Shown in pieces: positions 1-9,268 of a stretch of 9,464 bases of DNA (the stretch's first letter is position 1; each line of letters opens with the position of its first letter). The position numbers were made by a program, and so were the translations under genes. Source of the DNA: Bordetella parapertussis (GTDB lineage: Bacteria > Pseudomonadota > Gammaproteobacteria > Burkholderiales > SG8-41). The notes under the pieces are model-generated. The model was not told the origin of the DNA. It saw only the letters and a list, made by a program, of their open reading frames with translations, and did no database searches. Where the stretch lies: contig CAMBSS010000154.1 of the NCBI GenBank assembly GCA_945870465.1, positions 1 through 9,464 of the forward strand, given 5' to 3'.

Positions 1-1
1 G

Positions 2-739
2 AAATTACAGTTGTCGTGGCTGCTCGGCGCGATCGCGCTGGCGGCGGGCTGGGCCAACGTCGGCTTCACCATCGCGGTCATTTACGGCGACGTCATGCGC
101 GTGGTGCTGCTGTTCTATCTGGCGCCGGCGTGGACCATATTGTTTGCGCGCCTGCTGTTGGGGGAGAAGCTGTCCGGCGCCGGCTACGGCCTGATGCTGC
201 TGGCGCTGGCCGGCGCCGTCGTCATGCTGTGGCAGCCGCAAATCGGCTGGCCGGTGCCTCGCAGCGGTGTCGAATGGATCGCGCTTTCCACTGGCGCGAT
301 GTTCGCGCTATCCAACGTGCTGATACGCAAAACAGCGCAAATTGCCATCGAACTGAAAGTGCTCGCGGTATTTTTTGGCGGCATCGTTGCCGGCGCGGTC
401 TGCGTGATGGTGACCGGACCGGCGGCCGAAATCTGGGTCCCGGTACCCGGCCAGGCATTCCTGCTGTCGCTGCTCGCGGTGGTGCTGCTCGCGGTGAATC
501 TGGCGGTGCAATATGGCCTCAGCCATATCAGCGCCAACCGCGCGATCGTGATCTATTTGTTCGAGCTGGTAGTGACGGCGATTGCCGCCTGGCTGCTGGC
601 GGACGAAGTGCTGACGCTGAAGGAATGGTGCGGCGGAATCATGATCGTTGCCGCGGGACTGCTGTCGGACCGCCTGGCGCATGCGCCGGCAGAGCATGTC
701 AGCGCGTGCTCGAACCCGCCGGCAGTGCGTCCAGATTGA
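2..739 (+). CDS. DMT-superfamily (EamA) transporter, 5'-truncated by window edge
   Basis: This is an integral inner-membrane protein of the drug/metabolite transporter superfamily. The substrate cannot be told from sequence; relatives export amino acids, metabolites or drugs. The frame is open from base 2. A TTG at 11 could be read as a start, but the fragment is about 242 residues while EamA carriers are near 300 with ten helices in two repeats, so the true start is upstream of the window. Visible are the end of the first EamA repeat (hydrophobic helices, then the repeat-end motif [16 protein letters not shown] and a helix ending VVMLW) and a second full repeat starting near [10 protein letters not shown]. 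That second repeat closes with [15 protein letters not shown] and a last helix, the usual EamA ending. The hydrophilic tail is read from DNA that also encodes the end of queF on the other strand. Family assignment is firm; function is open. Confidence 0.88.
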   Translation, partial: KLQLSWLLGAIALAAGWANVGFTIAVIYGDVMRVVLLFYLAPAWTILFARLLLGEKLSGAGYGLMLLALAGAVVMLWQPQIGWPVPRSGVEWIALSTGAMFALSNVLIRKTAQIAIELKVLAVFFGGIVAGAVCVMVTGPAAEIWVPVPGQAFLLSLLAVVLLAVNLAVQYGLSHISANRAIVIYLFELVVTAIAAWLLADEVLTLKEWCGGIMIVAAGLLSDRLAHAPAEHVSACSNPPAVRPD

Positions 740-1115
740 CGGCTGCCGGCGCGCGCCAGCCTTTCTTGCGCGTGGCTGCGACTACCGTCGTAAAAATACC
801 GCCGCGCACGTAGAACCTCGCCGTGAGCTGCATGAAGCGCGGTTTCGTGGCCGCGGCGAGATCGTCGAGCATGCGGTTGGTCACCGCCTCGTGAAACGCG
901 CCTTCGTTGCGGTACGACCAGATGTAGAGCTTGAGGCTTTTCAATTCGACGCACAGCCGGTCCGGCACGTAGTCAAGGTAGAGCGTTGCGAAGTCCGGCT
1001 GGCCGGTTTTCGGACACAGGCAGGTAAACTCCGGTATTTCCATGTGAATCCGGTAATCGCGGCGCGGCTGCGGATTTGGAAACGTGGCGAGGTGCTTGCT
1101 GGCGGTACTCGGCAT
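699..1115 (-). CDS. queF: NADPH-dependent 7-cyano-7-deazaguanine reductase (preQ0 reductase)
   Basis: QueF is a cytosolic enzyme that reduces the nitrile of preQ0 to the aminomethyl group of preQ1 with two NADPH, the last free-base step before insertion into tRNA for queuosine. At 138 residues this is the short, YkvM-like form with a tunnelling (T-) fold. The signature [18 protein letters not shown] holds the thioimide-forming Cys34 and the acid Asp41, seven residues apart as in the Bacillus enzyme (Cys55/Asp62). ELKSLKLY (57-64) is the QueF motif with Leu where many members have Ser. His75-Glu76 in AFHE match the substrate-binding pair His96-Glu97 of Bacillus. The ATG at 1115 gives the usual MPST opening, but no clear Shine-Dalgarno precedes it. 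The gene is divergent from smc and overlaps the end of the transporter gene by 41 bp. No other queuosine gene is in the window. Confidence 0.96.
   Translation of the reverse strand: MPSTASKHLATFPNPQPRRDYRIHMEIPEFTCLCPKTGQPDFATLYLDYVPDRLCVELKSLKLYIWSYRNEGAFHEAVTNRMLDDLAAATKPRFMQLTARFYVRGGIFTTVVAATRKKGWRAPAAVNLDALPAGSSTR
741..767 (+). terminator. Weak candidate intrinsic terminator of the transporter gene
   Basis: Just after the transporter stop, GGCTG (741-745) can pair with CAGCC (757-761) around a GC-rich loop, and TTTCTT follows at 762-767. The stem is only 5 bp, the T-tract is interrupted, and the whole element lies inside the queF coding region, where conserved residues (KKGWRAPAA) constrain the bases. 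It may be coincidence. Confidence 0.22.
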
Positions 1116-1145
1116 TAGGGCAGATGAACCAATTCAGTTAAAATG

Positions 1146-1169
1146 TTGCGCTAAATACATTGCGCTGAA
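1146..1169. repeat. Direct repeat TTGCGCTRAA, 14-bp period
   Basis: TTGCGCTAAA (1146-1155) and TTGCGCTGAA (1160-1169) are near-identical 10-mers offset by 14 bp upstream of smc. The second copy includes the proposed smc -35 hexamer. They may be paired protein-binding half-sites, or chance in a GC-rich background. Confidence 0.35.
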
Positions 1170-1187
1170 TCCGGCCCGGATTATAAC
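1160..1187 (+). promoter_or_regulatory. Candidate sigma-70 promoter for the smc operon (plus strand)
   Basis: TTGCGC (1160-1165) and TATAAC (1182-1187) are separated by 16 nt, a reasonable sigma-70 layout. Transcription would start near 1194 and leave a very short leader of about 18 nt before the TTG start of smc. The -10 overlaps the queF -10 on the opposite strand through the shared TTATAA core. No experimental support is available. Confidence 0.45.
1168..1182. repeat. Perfect 7+7 bp inverted repeat in the queF-smc promoter region
   Basis: AATCCGG (1168-1174) and CCGGATT (1176-1182) are exact reverse complements around a single C at 1175. The element fills most of the spacer between the smc -35 and -10 and covers the expected queF start point, so a protein bound here could affect both genes. 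It could be an operator or a small hairpin in either transcript. No regulator family is recognised from the sequence. Confidence 0.5.
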
Positions 1188-1208
1188 TTACCTCACAGAG
1201 CAAAGAAC
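1180..1208 (-). promoter_or_regulatory. Candidate sigma-70 promoter for queF (minus strand)
   Basis: Read on the minus strand, a perfect TATAAT lies at 1185-1180. Upstream of it are weak -35 matches: GTTCTT at 1208-1203 with a 17-nt spacer, or TTGTTC at 1210-1205 with 19. Predicted transcription would start near 1173 and leave a leader of about 58 nt before the queF ATG. The -10 is strong and the -35 poor. This is inference from sequence only. Confidence 0.4.
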
Positions 1209-1211
1209 AAA

Positions 1212-4200
1212 TTGCGCCTCACTGAAATCAAGCTCGCAGGCTTCAAGTCTTTTGTAGATCCCACCAGCATTCCCGTGCCCGGCCAGCTGGTCGGCGTGGT
1301 CGGCCCCAACGGCTGCGGCAAATCGAACATCATTGACGCGGTGCGCTGGGTGCTTGGCGAATCGTCGGCGAAACATCTGCGCGGCGAGACCATGCAGGAC
1401 GTGCTGTTCAACGGCTCGGGCAACCGCCAGACCGCGAATCGCGCGAGCGTCGAGCTGGTGTTCGACAACAGTCTCGGCAGGGCCGGCGGCCAGTGGGCAA
1501 GCTACGGCGAAATTTCGGTCAAGCGTGTGCTTGAGCGCGACAGCGAGTCGGCGTATTACATCAACAATCTGCACGTGCGGCGGCGCGATATCTCCGATAT
1601 TTTCCTCGGCACCGGTCTGGGCGCGCGCGCCTACGCCATCATCGAGCAGGGCATGATTTCGCGCATCATTGAAGCGAAACCCGAAGAACTGCGCATCTTC
1701 CTCGAAGAGGCGGCGGGTGTTTCGAAATACCGCGAACGCCGGCGTGAAACCGAGTTGCGATTGGGCGATACACGCGAAAACCTGCTGCGCGTGGAGGACA
1801 TCCGCCTCGAACTCGACAAGCAGCTCGAGCATCTGCGCGAGCAGGCGGAAGTGGCGCGCCAGTACCACGGTCTGCAGGAGCAGCTGCACCTGGCGCAGAA
1901 CCTGCTGTGGCTGCAGAAAAAACGCGAGGCGGCGAGCGCGCGCGAACGTCATACGCGTGAAATCGAGAAGTTGGGCATAGAGCTGGAAGCCGAAACCGCG
2001 CGCATGCGCGAAGCCGAGCGCCGCATCGAAGAATTGCGCGACCGCCATCACACCGCCGGCGACGCCGTGCATGCGGCACACAGCAGCCTGTATGAAACGA
2101 ACGCGGAATTTTCGCGCGTGCAGCAGCAACTCCAGCACGTGCGTGAAAACCGCCAGCGCATCAGCAACCAGCTGGCCGCCTTGCAAAACCAGCTCGAACA
2201 GGGTGAAGCCCAGTTGCAGGCGCAGCGCGCCAGCCAGGATGAATGGCGGCAGGAAGAGGCGCGCGCGCGGGAGCAGGCCGACGTCTGCCAGGCCGCCACC
2301 AGCGCAGCTGCGGCGCAATTGCCAATCGCCGAGCAGGAGTTTCGCGCCAGCCAGGTTGAGCGCGACCGGCTGCAGCTGGAAGCCACCGAAAACGTGCAGG
2401 CGTTGCAGTTGGCGCAAGCGAGCGGCGAACACGCACTGAAAATACTCGCCCAGCTTGCGCAGCGCGAACAGCGCTTGAGCGAGGAGCAGGCAGCCTTGGT
2501 GCCCCCGGACAACGCAGAACTGGAACGGCTGCGCGCCGAGCTGGCCGAGCTGGAGGCGCAGCATCACGACAAGCGCGTGCAGCTCGATGCCGAAGAAGCG
2601 TCACTGCCGAAGCTTGAGCAGGCATTGCGCGAGCAGGGCGCGACCGTGGATACCGCTGCGCAGCAGGTGACGGCATTGACGGCGCGCGTCGATGCGCTGA
2701 CGCAGTTGCAGGACCGCATCGCGCGCAGCGAAACCATGCAGGGCTGGCTCGCTTCCCACGATCTGAATGCGGCACGCCGCCTGTGGCAGGACATCGAAAT
2801 CGAAGCCGGCTGGGAAGACGCGCTGGAAGCCGTGTTGCGCGAACGGCTGAATGCAATCGGCCTCGGCGATCTCGCGCAGGCGGCACCCTGGCTTGGCGAC
2901 CTGCCGCCGGGCAAGATGACCGTATATACGGCCGCCGGCGATAGCGCCGCGCCGTCCGCACCGTTCGGGCTCGAACCTCTTGCCGGCTATGTACGCTGCA
3001 AGAACGCAGCCGCTGCCGGCGCGCTCGCCGACTGGCTGCACCAGGTTTACGTGGTCAAAGACCGCCGCGAAGGGCTCGCCTTGCGCGAGCGGCTGCCGGC
3101 AGGCGCGCTGCTGGTGTCGGGCGATGGCCATGTCTTCACGCGCCACAGCGTGAGTTTTCACGCGCCGGACTCGGAGTTGCACGGCGTGTTGTCGCGCCAG
3201 CGCGAGATCGAATCTCTCACCGGCCAGCTTGCAGGCGAGCAGGCGACGCTGGCGTCGCAACGCAGCGAACTCGCCGCTGCGGACACGCAGTTTGAGCAGA
3301 GTAAGGCCGCACTCAACGAATTGCGTTTTGCGGTTGAATCGCAACAGCAGTCATTGCACGAATCCGAATTGACGATACTCAAGCTGTCGGAACAGGCGCA
3401 GCGCATCACCCAGCGCGGCGAGCAGATCGCGTCCGAACTGGCGGAAATCGGCGCGCAATCGGGGCATGAGCGCGCCCAGAATGACGCGGCGCAGACCCGG
3501 ATCAGTCAGTTCGACCGCCGGCGCATCGAGCTGCAGGGGCATCAGGCCAACACGCTCGAACACTATACCGCTGCGGAAACCGCACTGGAACAACAGCGCC
3601 TGGCCGCGCAGCAGGCCGAGCGCGCGGCGCAGGAGTCCGCATTCCATCTCAAGACCTGCGCGAACAAGATCGCCGAGGTCGAAAACGCCATCAATTTGAT
3701 CGATGTCAACGTCGTTTCAGTGAAAAACGGCATCGCCCAGCACGGGCAGGAACTGGGCGTGCTGGACGAGGCGCCGCTTAACGCCGAACTCGAGGAGGTC
3801 ATTGCGGTGCGCGCGCAGAAGGAGCAGGCGCTGGCCGCGGCGCGCGATGCCCTCGAAGCAACTGAAACCGAACTGCGTGAAACCGAGCAGGAACGGCTCA
3901 CCATTGAGCAAAACCTCAATCCGATACGCGAGCGCACCGGCGAAGTTAAATTGAAGGAGCAGGAAGCGCGCCTGATGGAGGAGCAATTCGCGCAGCAACT
4001 CGCCGAAGCCGGCGCCAACGAGCAGGAAGTCGAGGCGCAGCTCGAAAAAGGCAAACGCTCGGGCGCGTTGCAGGCCGATATCTTGCGGCTGAACGGCGAA
4101 ATCGGCGCGTTGGGCGCAGTGAACCTCGCGGCGCTGGAAGAACTCGACACCTCGCAGCAGCGCAAGAACTACCTTGATGCCCAGTCGCTGGACCTCAACC

Positions 4201-4730
4201 AGGCATTGACCACGCTGGAAGACGCGATCCGGCGCATCGACCGCGAGACGCGCGAACGCCTGCAGCACACGTTCGACGAGGTGAACGGGCATTTCGGCCG
4301 CCTGTTTCCGTCGTTGTTCGGCGGCGGCCAGGCCAAGCTGGTGCTCTCTGGCGAAGAGATACTCGACAGCGGCGTGCAGGTCATCGCGCAGCCGCCGGGC
4401 AAGAAGAACAGTTCTATCCACCTGCTGTCGGGCGGCGAAAAGGCGCTGACCGCGCTATCGCTGGTGTTCGCGCTGTTCCAGCTGAATCCGGCGCCGTTCT
4501 GTCTGCTCGATGAGGTCGATGCGCCGCTCGACGATACCAATACCGAGCGCTTCTGCGAGCTGGTGAAAAAAATGTCGGTCAACTCGCAGTTCCTGTTTAT
4601 CAGCCACAACAAAATCACGATGGAGCTCGCCAACCAGCTGATCGGCGTTACCATGCAGGAAGCCGGCGTCTCGCGCGTCGTCGCGGTCGATATTGAGGAA
4701 GCCATGAAGCTCGCCGAAGAAGCTGCGTAA
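1212..4730 (+). CDS. smc: Chromosome segregation / condensation ATPase Smc
   Basis: Smc is the ATPase of bacterial condensin. It dimerises at a hinge, folds into long antiparallel coiled coils and, with ScpA and ScpB (not in this window), extrudes loops and helps separate new origins. The 1172 residues fit the family. The N-terminal head has the Walker A motif GPNGCGKS (31-38). Coiled coil runs roughly 170-500, a hinge lies near 505-655, and a second coiled coil runs to about 1010. The C-terminal head carries the ABC signature LSGGE (1072-1076), then Walker B CLLDEVDAPLDD with Asp1100 and catalytic Glu1101, and a switch histidine in FLFISHNK. The start is TTG at 1212: it gives the canonical MRLTEIKLAGFKSF opening and no earlier in-frame start fits. 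Only a weak purine-rich stretch (AGAGCAAAGAA) precedes it, so initiation may be modest. The hinge lacks the usual glycine cluster after the VSGDG turn. First gene of the run. Confidence 0.98.
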   Translation: MRLTEIKLAGFKSFVDPTSIPVPGQLVGVVGPNGCGKSNIIDAVRWVLGESSAKHLRGETMQDVLFNGSGNRQTANRASVELVFDNSLGRAGGQWASYGEISVKRVLERDSESAYYINNLHVRRRDISDIFLGTGLGARAYAIIEQGMISRIIEAKPEELRIFLEEAAGVSKYRERRRETELRLGDTRENLLRVEDIRLELDKQLEHLREQAEVARQYHGLQEQLHLAQNLLWLQKKREAASARERHTREIEKLGIELEAETARMREAERRIEELRDRHHTAGDAVHAAHSSLYETNAEFSRVQQQLQHVRENRQRISNQLAALQNQLEQGEAQLQAQRASQDEWRQEEARAREQADVCQAATSAAAAQLPIAEQEFRASQVERDRLQLEATENVQALQLAQASGEHALKILAQLAQREQRLSEEQAALVPPDNAELERLRAELAELEAQHHDKRVQLDAEEASLPKLEQALREQGATVDTAAQQVTALTARVDALTQLQDRIARSETMQGWLASHDLNAARRLWQDIEIEAGWEDALEAVLRERLNAIGLGDLAQAAPWLGDLPPGKMTVYTAAGDSAAPSAPFGLEPLAGYVRCKNAAAAGALADWLHQVYVVKDRREGLALRERLPAGALLVSGDGHVFTRHSVSFHAPDSELHGVLSRQREIESLTGQLAGEQATLASQRSELAAADTQFEQSKAALNELRFAVESQQQSLHESELTILKLSEQAQRITQRGEQIASELAEIGAQSGHERAQNDAAQTRISQFDRRRIELQGHQANTLEHYTAAETALEQQRLAAQQAERAAQESAFHLKTCANKIAEVENAINLIDVNVVSVKNGIAQHGQELGVLDEAPLNAELEEVIAVRAQKEQALAAARDALEATETELRETEQERLTIEQNLNPIRERTGEVKLKEQEARLMEEQFAQQLAEAGANEQEVEAQLEKGKRSGALQADILRLNGEIGALGAVNLAALEELDTSQQRKNYLDAQSLDLNQALTTLEDAIRRIDRETRERLQHTFDEVNGHFGRLFPSLFGGGQAKLVLSGEEILDSGVQVIAQPPGKKNSSIHLLSGGEKALTALSLVFALFQLNPAPFCLLDEVDAPLDDTNTERFCELVKKMSVNSQFLFISHNKITMELANQLIGVTMQEAGVSRVVAVDIEEAMKLAEEAA

Positions 4731-4739
4731 GCCACGGAA

Positions 4740-5813
4740 ATGAGCGATCTGCAGATCAGTCTGCTCGGGATAGGCGCCTGCGTCGTGGCCGGCGTTTATG
4801 CGTTCAACTCGTGGCAGGAACGCCAGTTCCGCCGCCTCTCGGAAGCGGCGTTCGAGCGCGAGCATGACGACGTGCTGATGCCGGCAGCGCCCGCGGCAGA
4901 TGATGTGGCAGAGGCGCGAATCGAACCCACCTTGGATGCACCACCTGCTGCATCGGTATTCAAGGCGCCGGTGCCGCGCGCGCGCGCAGCTGTCATGGTC
5001 GATCCGGTAATTGACTATGTCGTGGAAGCCGAACTTGCAACGCCGGCTGCGAGCGCAGGCCTGCACGATGAACTGAGCGGGCTGGCCATGGATTGGCACA
5101 AGCCGGTGCTGGTCGCGGGCTACGATGCCGCGACCGGGGTATGGCTGCCGGCGGGCATGGACAGCGGGTCCGAACACGCGCAATTGCGTTTCGCGCTGCA
5201 AATGTCCAACCGCTCGGGCTGCATCGAGCGGGAGCAGTTGAGCGCGTTCCGCGATGCCGTGCAGAAGTGGGCGGAAAGCCGCGGCGGCAAAATCAAGTGT
5301 CTCGACATCGACCTCGCGCACGCAATGGCGGTGCAGCTCGACCGCTTTTGCGCCGATGTCGACATCGCAATCGGCGTTAACGTGGTGACGCGCGACAGCG
5401 CTCCGATTTCCGGTACCAAGATCCGCGCGCTGGCGGAAGCGGGCGGACTGAAACTCGAGAGCGACGGCGTGTTCTATCTGCGCGGCGACAGCGGCAATAC
5501 GCTCTACACGCTGGACAATCACGAACCCATGCCTTTCATGCCGGAGCAGATCAAGACGCTGTCGACCGGCGGCGTGACGTTTTTGCTCGACGTGCCGCGT
5601 GTGGCGGATGCGCTGCGTGAATTCGAAGGCATGCTGGCCTGCGCGCGCAGTTTCGGGTCCAAGCTCGGCGGCACGCTGGTGGACGACAATCGAAACGCGC
5701 TGACAGAAGAGGCGATCGACAAGATCCGGCGCCAGCTGACGGGAATACTCGCGACCATGGAGGCCGGGCAGATCGCCGCCGGAGGAGCGCGCGCGCTGCG
5801 TTTGTTTTCGTGA
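4740..5813 (+). CDS. zipA: ZipA-like FtsZ-binding cell division protein
   Basis: ZipA tethers and bundles FtsZ at the inner membrane during septation. Here one N-terminal membrane helix (about residues 4-22) is followed by a charged RQFRR stretch, the ZipA topology with the bulk of the protein in the cytoplasm. Residues about 45-110 form an Ala/Pro/acidic linker, shorter and less Pro/Gln-rich than in enteric ZipA. The C-terminal FtsZ-binding domain spans about 207-337, with ISGTKIRALAEAGG, a GVFYLRG strand, TGGVTFLLDVPRV (277-288) and GGTLVDDNRNALT, lining up with enteric ZipA. Residues about 150-206 form an extra folded-looking segment that resembles the second half of that domain. The ATG lies 9 bp after the smc stop behind a weak GGA. 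The length, 357 residues, is a little above the 328 of E. coli. Assignment rests on the C-terminal domain, the topology and the smc-zipA-ligA order. Confidence 0.9.
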   Translation: MSDLQISLLGIGACVVAGVYAFNSWQERQFRRLSEAAFEREHDDVLMPAAPAADDVAEARIEPTLDAPPAASVFKAPVPRARAAVMVDPVIDYVVEAELATPAASAGLHDELSGLAMDWHKPVLVAGYDAATGVWLPAGMDSGSEHAQLRFALQMSNRSGCIEREQLSAFRDAVQKWAESRGGKIKCLDIDLAHAMAVQLDRFCADVDIAIGVNVVTRDSAPISGTKIRALAEAGGLKLESDGVFYLRGDSGNTLYTLDNHEPMPFMPEQIKTLSTGGVTFLLDVPRVADALREFEGMLACARSFGSKLGGTLVDDNRNALTEEAIDKIRRQLTGILATMEAGQIAAGGARALRLFS

Positions 5814-7827
<2,014 letters not shown>

Positions 7828-7829
<2 letters not shown>

Positions 7830-7832
7830 GGA
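7828..7832 (+). promoter_or_regulatory. Shine-Dalgarno GAGGA that sets the galU start
   Basis: GAGGA at 7828-7832 starts within the ligA stop codon and lies 4 nt before the ATG at 7837. An earlier in-frame ATG at 7822 overlaps ligA and would put this site inside the gene, so 7837 is the better start. Confidence 0.6.
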
Positions 7833-7836
7833 CACG

Positions 7837-8706
7837 ATGAGCGTTATTACCAAGGCGGTATTTCCGGTGGCCGGGCTGGGTACGCGCTTCCTGCCGGCGA
7901 CCAAGGCGAGCCCCAAGGAAATGCTGCCAGTGGTCGACAAGCCGCTCATCCAGTATGCAGTGGAGGAGGCGGTGGCAGCGGGCATCACCGAGCTGGTGTT
8001 CATCACCGGCCGCAGCAAGCGCGCCATCGAGGACCATTTCGACAAGGCTTTCGAAGTGGAGTCCGAACTGACCACGCGCGGCAAGCACGCGATGCTCGCC
8101 ATGGTGCGCGATGTCGTGCCGAAAAACGTCAAATGCATTTACGTACGCCAGCAGGAAGCGCTCGGACTGGGGCACGCCGTGCTGTGCGCGCAGCCGGTGG
8201 TTGGCGATCAACCGTTCGCGGTGATCCTGGCGGACGATCTTATCGATGCGAAGCCGCCGGTCATGAAACAAATGGTCGACGTCTACCGTCGCGAGCGTTG
8301 CTCGCTGTTGGGCGTGCAGCAGGTATCGCGCGCCGAGACCCGGCAGTACGGCATCGTCAAGCCGGGCCGCCGCGAAGGAATTTTGTATCCGGTGACCGCC
8401 ATCGTGGAAAAGCCGCAACCCAGCAAGGCGCCATCGCGCCTCGGCGTGGTCGGGCGTTACATCCTGTCGCCGCGCATTTTTCACCATTTGCAGCGGGTGA
8501 AGCCCGGCGCGGGCGGTGAGATACAGCTGACGGACGGCATCGCGGCCTTGCTCGGTGACGAGCGCGTGCTGGCGCACCAGTTCACGGGTGTGCGCTACGA
8601 TTGCGGCAGCAAGCTCGGTTATCTGAAAGCGAACGTAGCCTACGGACTCAAGCATCCCGAGGTCGCGCGCGAGTTTGCAAAACACCTTGCTGCTTTGCGA
8701 CGTTGA
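7837..8706 (+). CDS. galU: UTP--glucose-1-phosphate uridylyltransferase
   Basis: GalU makes UDP-glucose from UTP and glucose-1-phosphate in the cytosol, feeding cell-envelope polysaccharides, galactose use and other glycosylation. The 289-residue protein is of normal length. The nucleotide-binding loop [20 protein letters not shown] (12-31) is the family hallmark and continues into [14 protein letters not shown]. The metal/substrate-site pair Asp133-Asp134 sits in [13 protein letters not shown] (190-193) followed by the [11 protein letters not shown] strand matches the sugar-binding region, and [10 protein letters not shown] and [12 protein letters not shown] complete the signature. The start at 7837 is chosen for the GAGGA site and the usual short lead into TKAVFPVAG; the alternative at 7822 would add five residues. 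It sits between ligA and hpt with only short junctions, so it is probably cotranscribed with them, though its function is unrelated to DNA ligation. Confidence 0.97.
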   Translation: MSVITKAVFPVAGLGTRFLPATKASPKEMLPVVDKPLIQYAVEEAVAAGITELVFITGRSKRAIEDHFDKAFEVESELTTRGKHAMLAMVRDVVPKNVKCIYVRQQEALGLGHAVLCAQPVVGDQPFAVILADDLIDAKPPVMKQMVDVYRRERCSLLGVQQVSRAETRQYGIVKPGRREGILYPVTAIVEKPQPSKAPSRLGVVGRYILSPRIFHHLQRVKPGAGGEIQLTDGIAALLGDERVLAHQFTGVRYDCGSKLGYLKANVAYGLKHPEVAREFAKHLAALRR

Positions 8707-8715
8707 GCGGCGGCC

Positions 8716-9264
8716 ATGCTGACAGCAAACGAAGCGCAGGACGTTCTGAAGACCGCGCAGCTGGTATGTCCGGCAGCGGCGGCGGCGCAGGCGGTGGCAC
8801 GCATGGCGGCGGAAATAACCGCTGCGCTGGCGACAGCGCATCCACTGGTGCTGAGCGTTATGACAGGCGCGGTGGTGGTGACAGGGCAACTGCTGCCTTT
8901 GCTCTGCTTCCCGCTCGATTTCGACTACATACACCTGACGCGTTATGGCGACGCCACCCGCGGCGGCAGCATTGAATGGAAAATGTTTCCCGCCGAGCGG
9001 ATTGCCGGGCGCGCGGTGCTGGTGATCGACGACATACTGGACGAAGGGCACACGCTGGTCGAGATCAGGCGGCGCGTGCTCGAGGCTGGCGCTGGCAGTT
9101 TTCACGCGGCGGTGTTTGCCGACAAGGACATCGGCAAAAAGAAACCGATTGCCGCCGACTTCACCGGCATCACATTGCCCAACCGTTATGTGTTCGGTTT
9201 CGGCATGGACGTCAAAGGCGCGTGGCGCAACCTGCCCGCGGTCTACGCAATGAAAGAGGGTTGA
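8716..9264 (+). CDS. hpt: Hypoxanthine-guanine phosphoribosyltransferase
   Basis: This type I phosphoribosyltransferase should convert hypoxanthine and/or guanine plus PRPP to IMP/GMP in purine salvage. At 182 residues it fits bacterial Hpt. The PRPP loop VLVIDDILDEGHTL (101-114) carries the acidic pair Asp105-Asp106; many Hpt enzymes have Glu-Asp there. The C-terminal purine-site region, DFTGITLPNRYVFGFGMD, aligns with the human segment DFVGFEIPDKFVVGYALD. The pyrophosphate loop is VMTGAVVVTG (48-57), without the lysine of the classical LKGS loop, typical of a divergent Hpt branch. The N-terminus has an Ala-rich helix (about 20-41). It starts 9 bp after galU behind a weak GAGCGG and ends 4 bp before mtnP. 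Purine preference cannot be fixed from sequence; the neighbour argues for hypoxanthine. Confidence 0.9.
   Translation: MLTANEAQDVLKTAQLVCPAAAAAQAVARMAAEITAALATAHPLVLSVMTGAVVVTGQLLPLLCFPLDFDYIHLTRYGDATRGGSIEWKMFPAERIAGRAVLVIDDILDEGHTLVEIRRRVLEAGAGSFHAAVFADKDIGKKKPIAADFTGITLPNRYVFGFGMDVKGAWRNLPAVYAMKEG
9253..9259 (+). promoter_or_regulatory. Shine-Dalgarno for mtnP inside the end of hpt
   Basis: AAAGAGG at 9253-9259, within the last codons of hpt, lies 9 nt before the ATG at 9269. It is the strongest ribosome-binding site in the gene run and supports that start. Confidence 0.55.
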
Positions 9265-9268
9265 TTCC

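Noticed and set aside
11..13. TTG at 11 as the true start of the transporter
   Set aside because: The frame is open to the window edge, and the protein would lack the first helices of the EamA fold; truncation by the window is the simpler reading.
1116..1175. preQ1 riboswitch in the queF leader
   Set aside because: The leader on the minus strand lacks the C-rich/A-rich pseudoknot pattern of known preQ1 classes, and no paired stem precedes the ATG.
1188..2567. 459-codon minus-strand open frame opposite the start of smc
   Set aside because: It is rich in Leu/Gln/Phe/Arg because it mirrors coiled-coil codons (CAG, GAG, CTG) of smc; no domain is seen.
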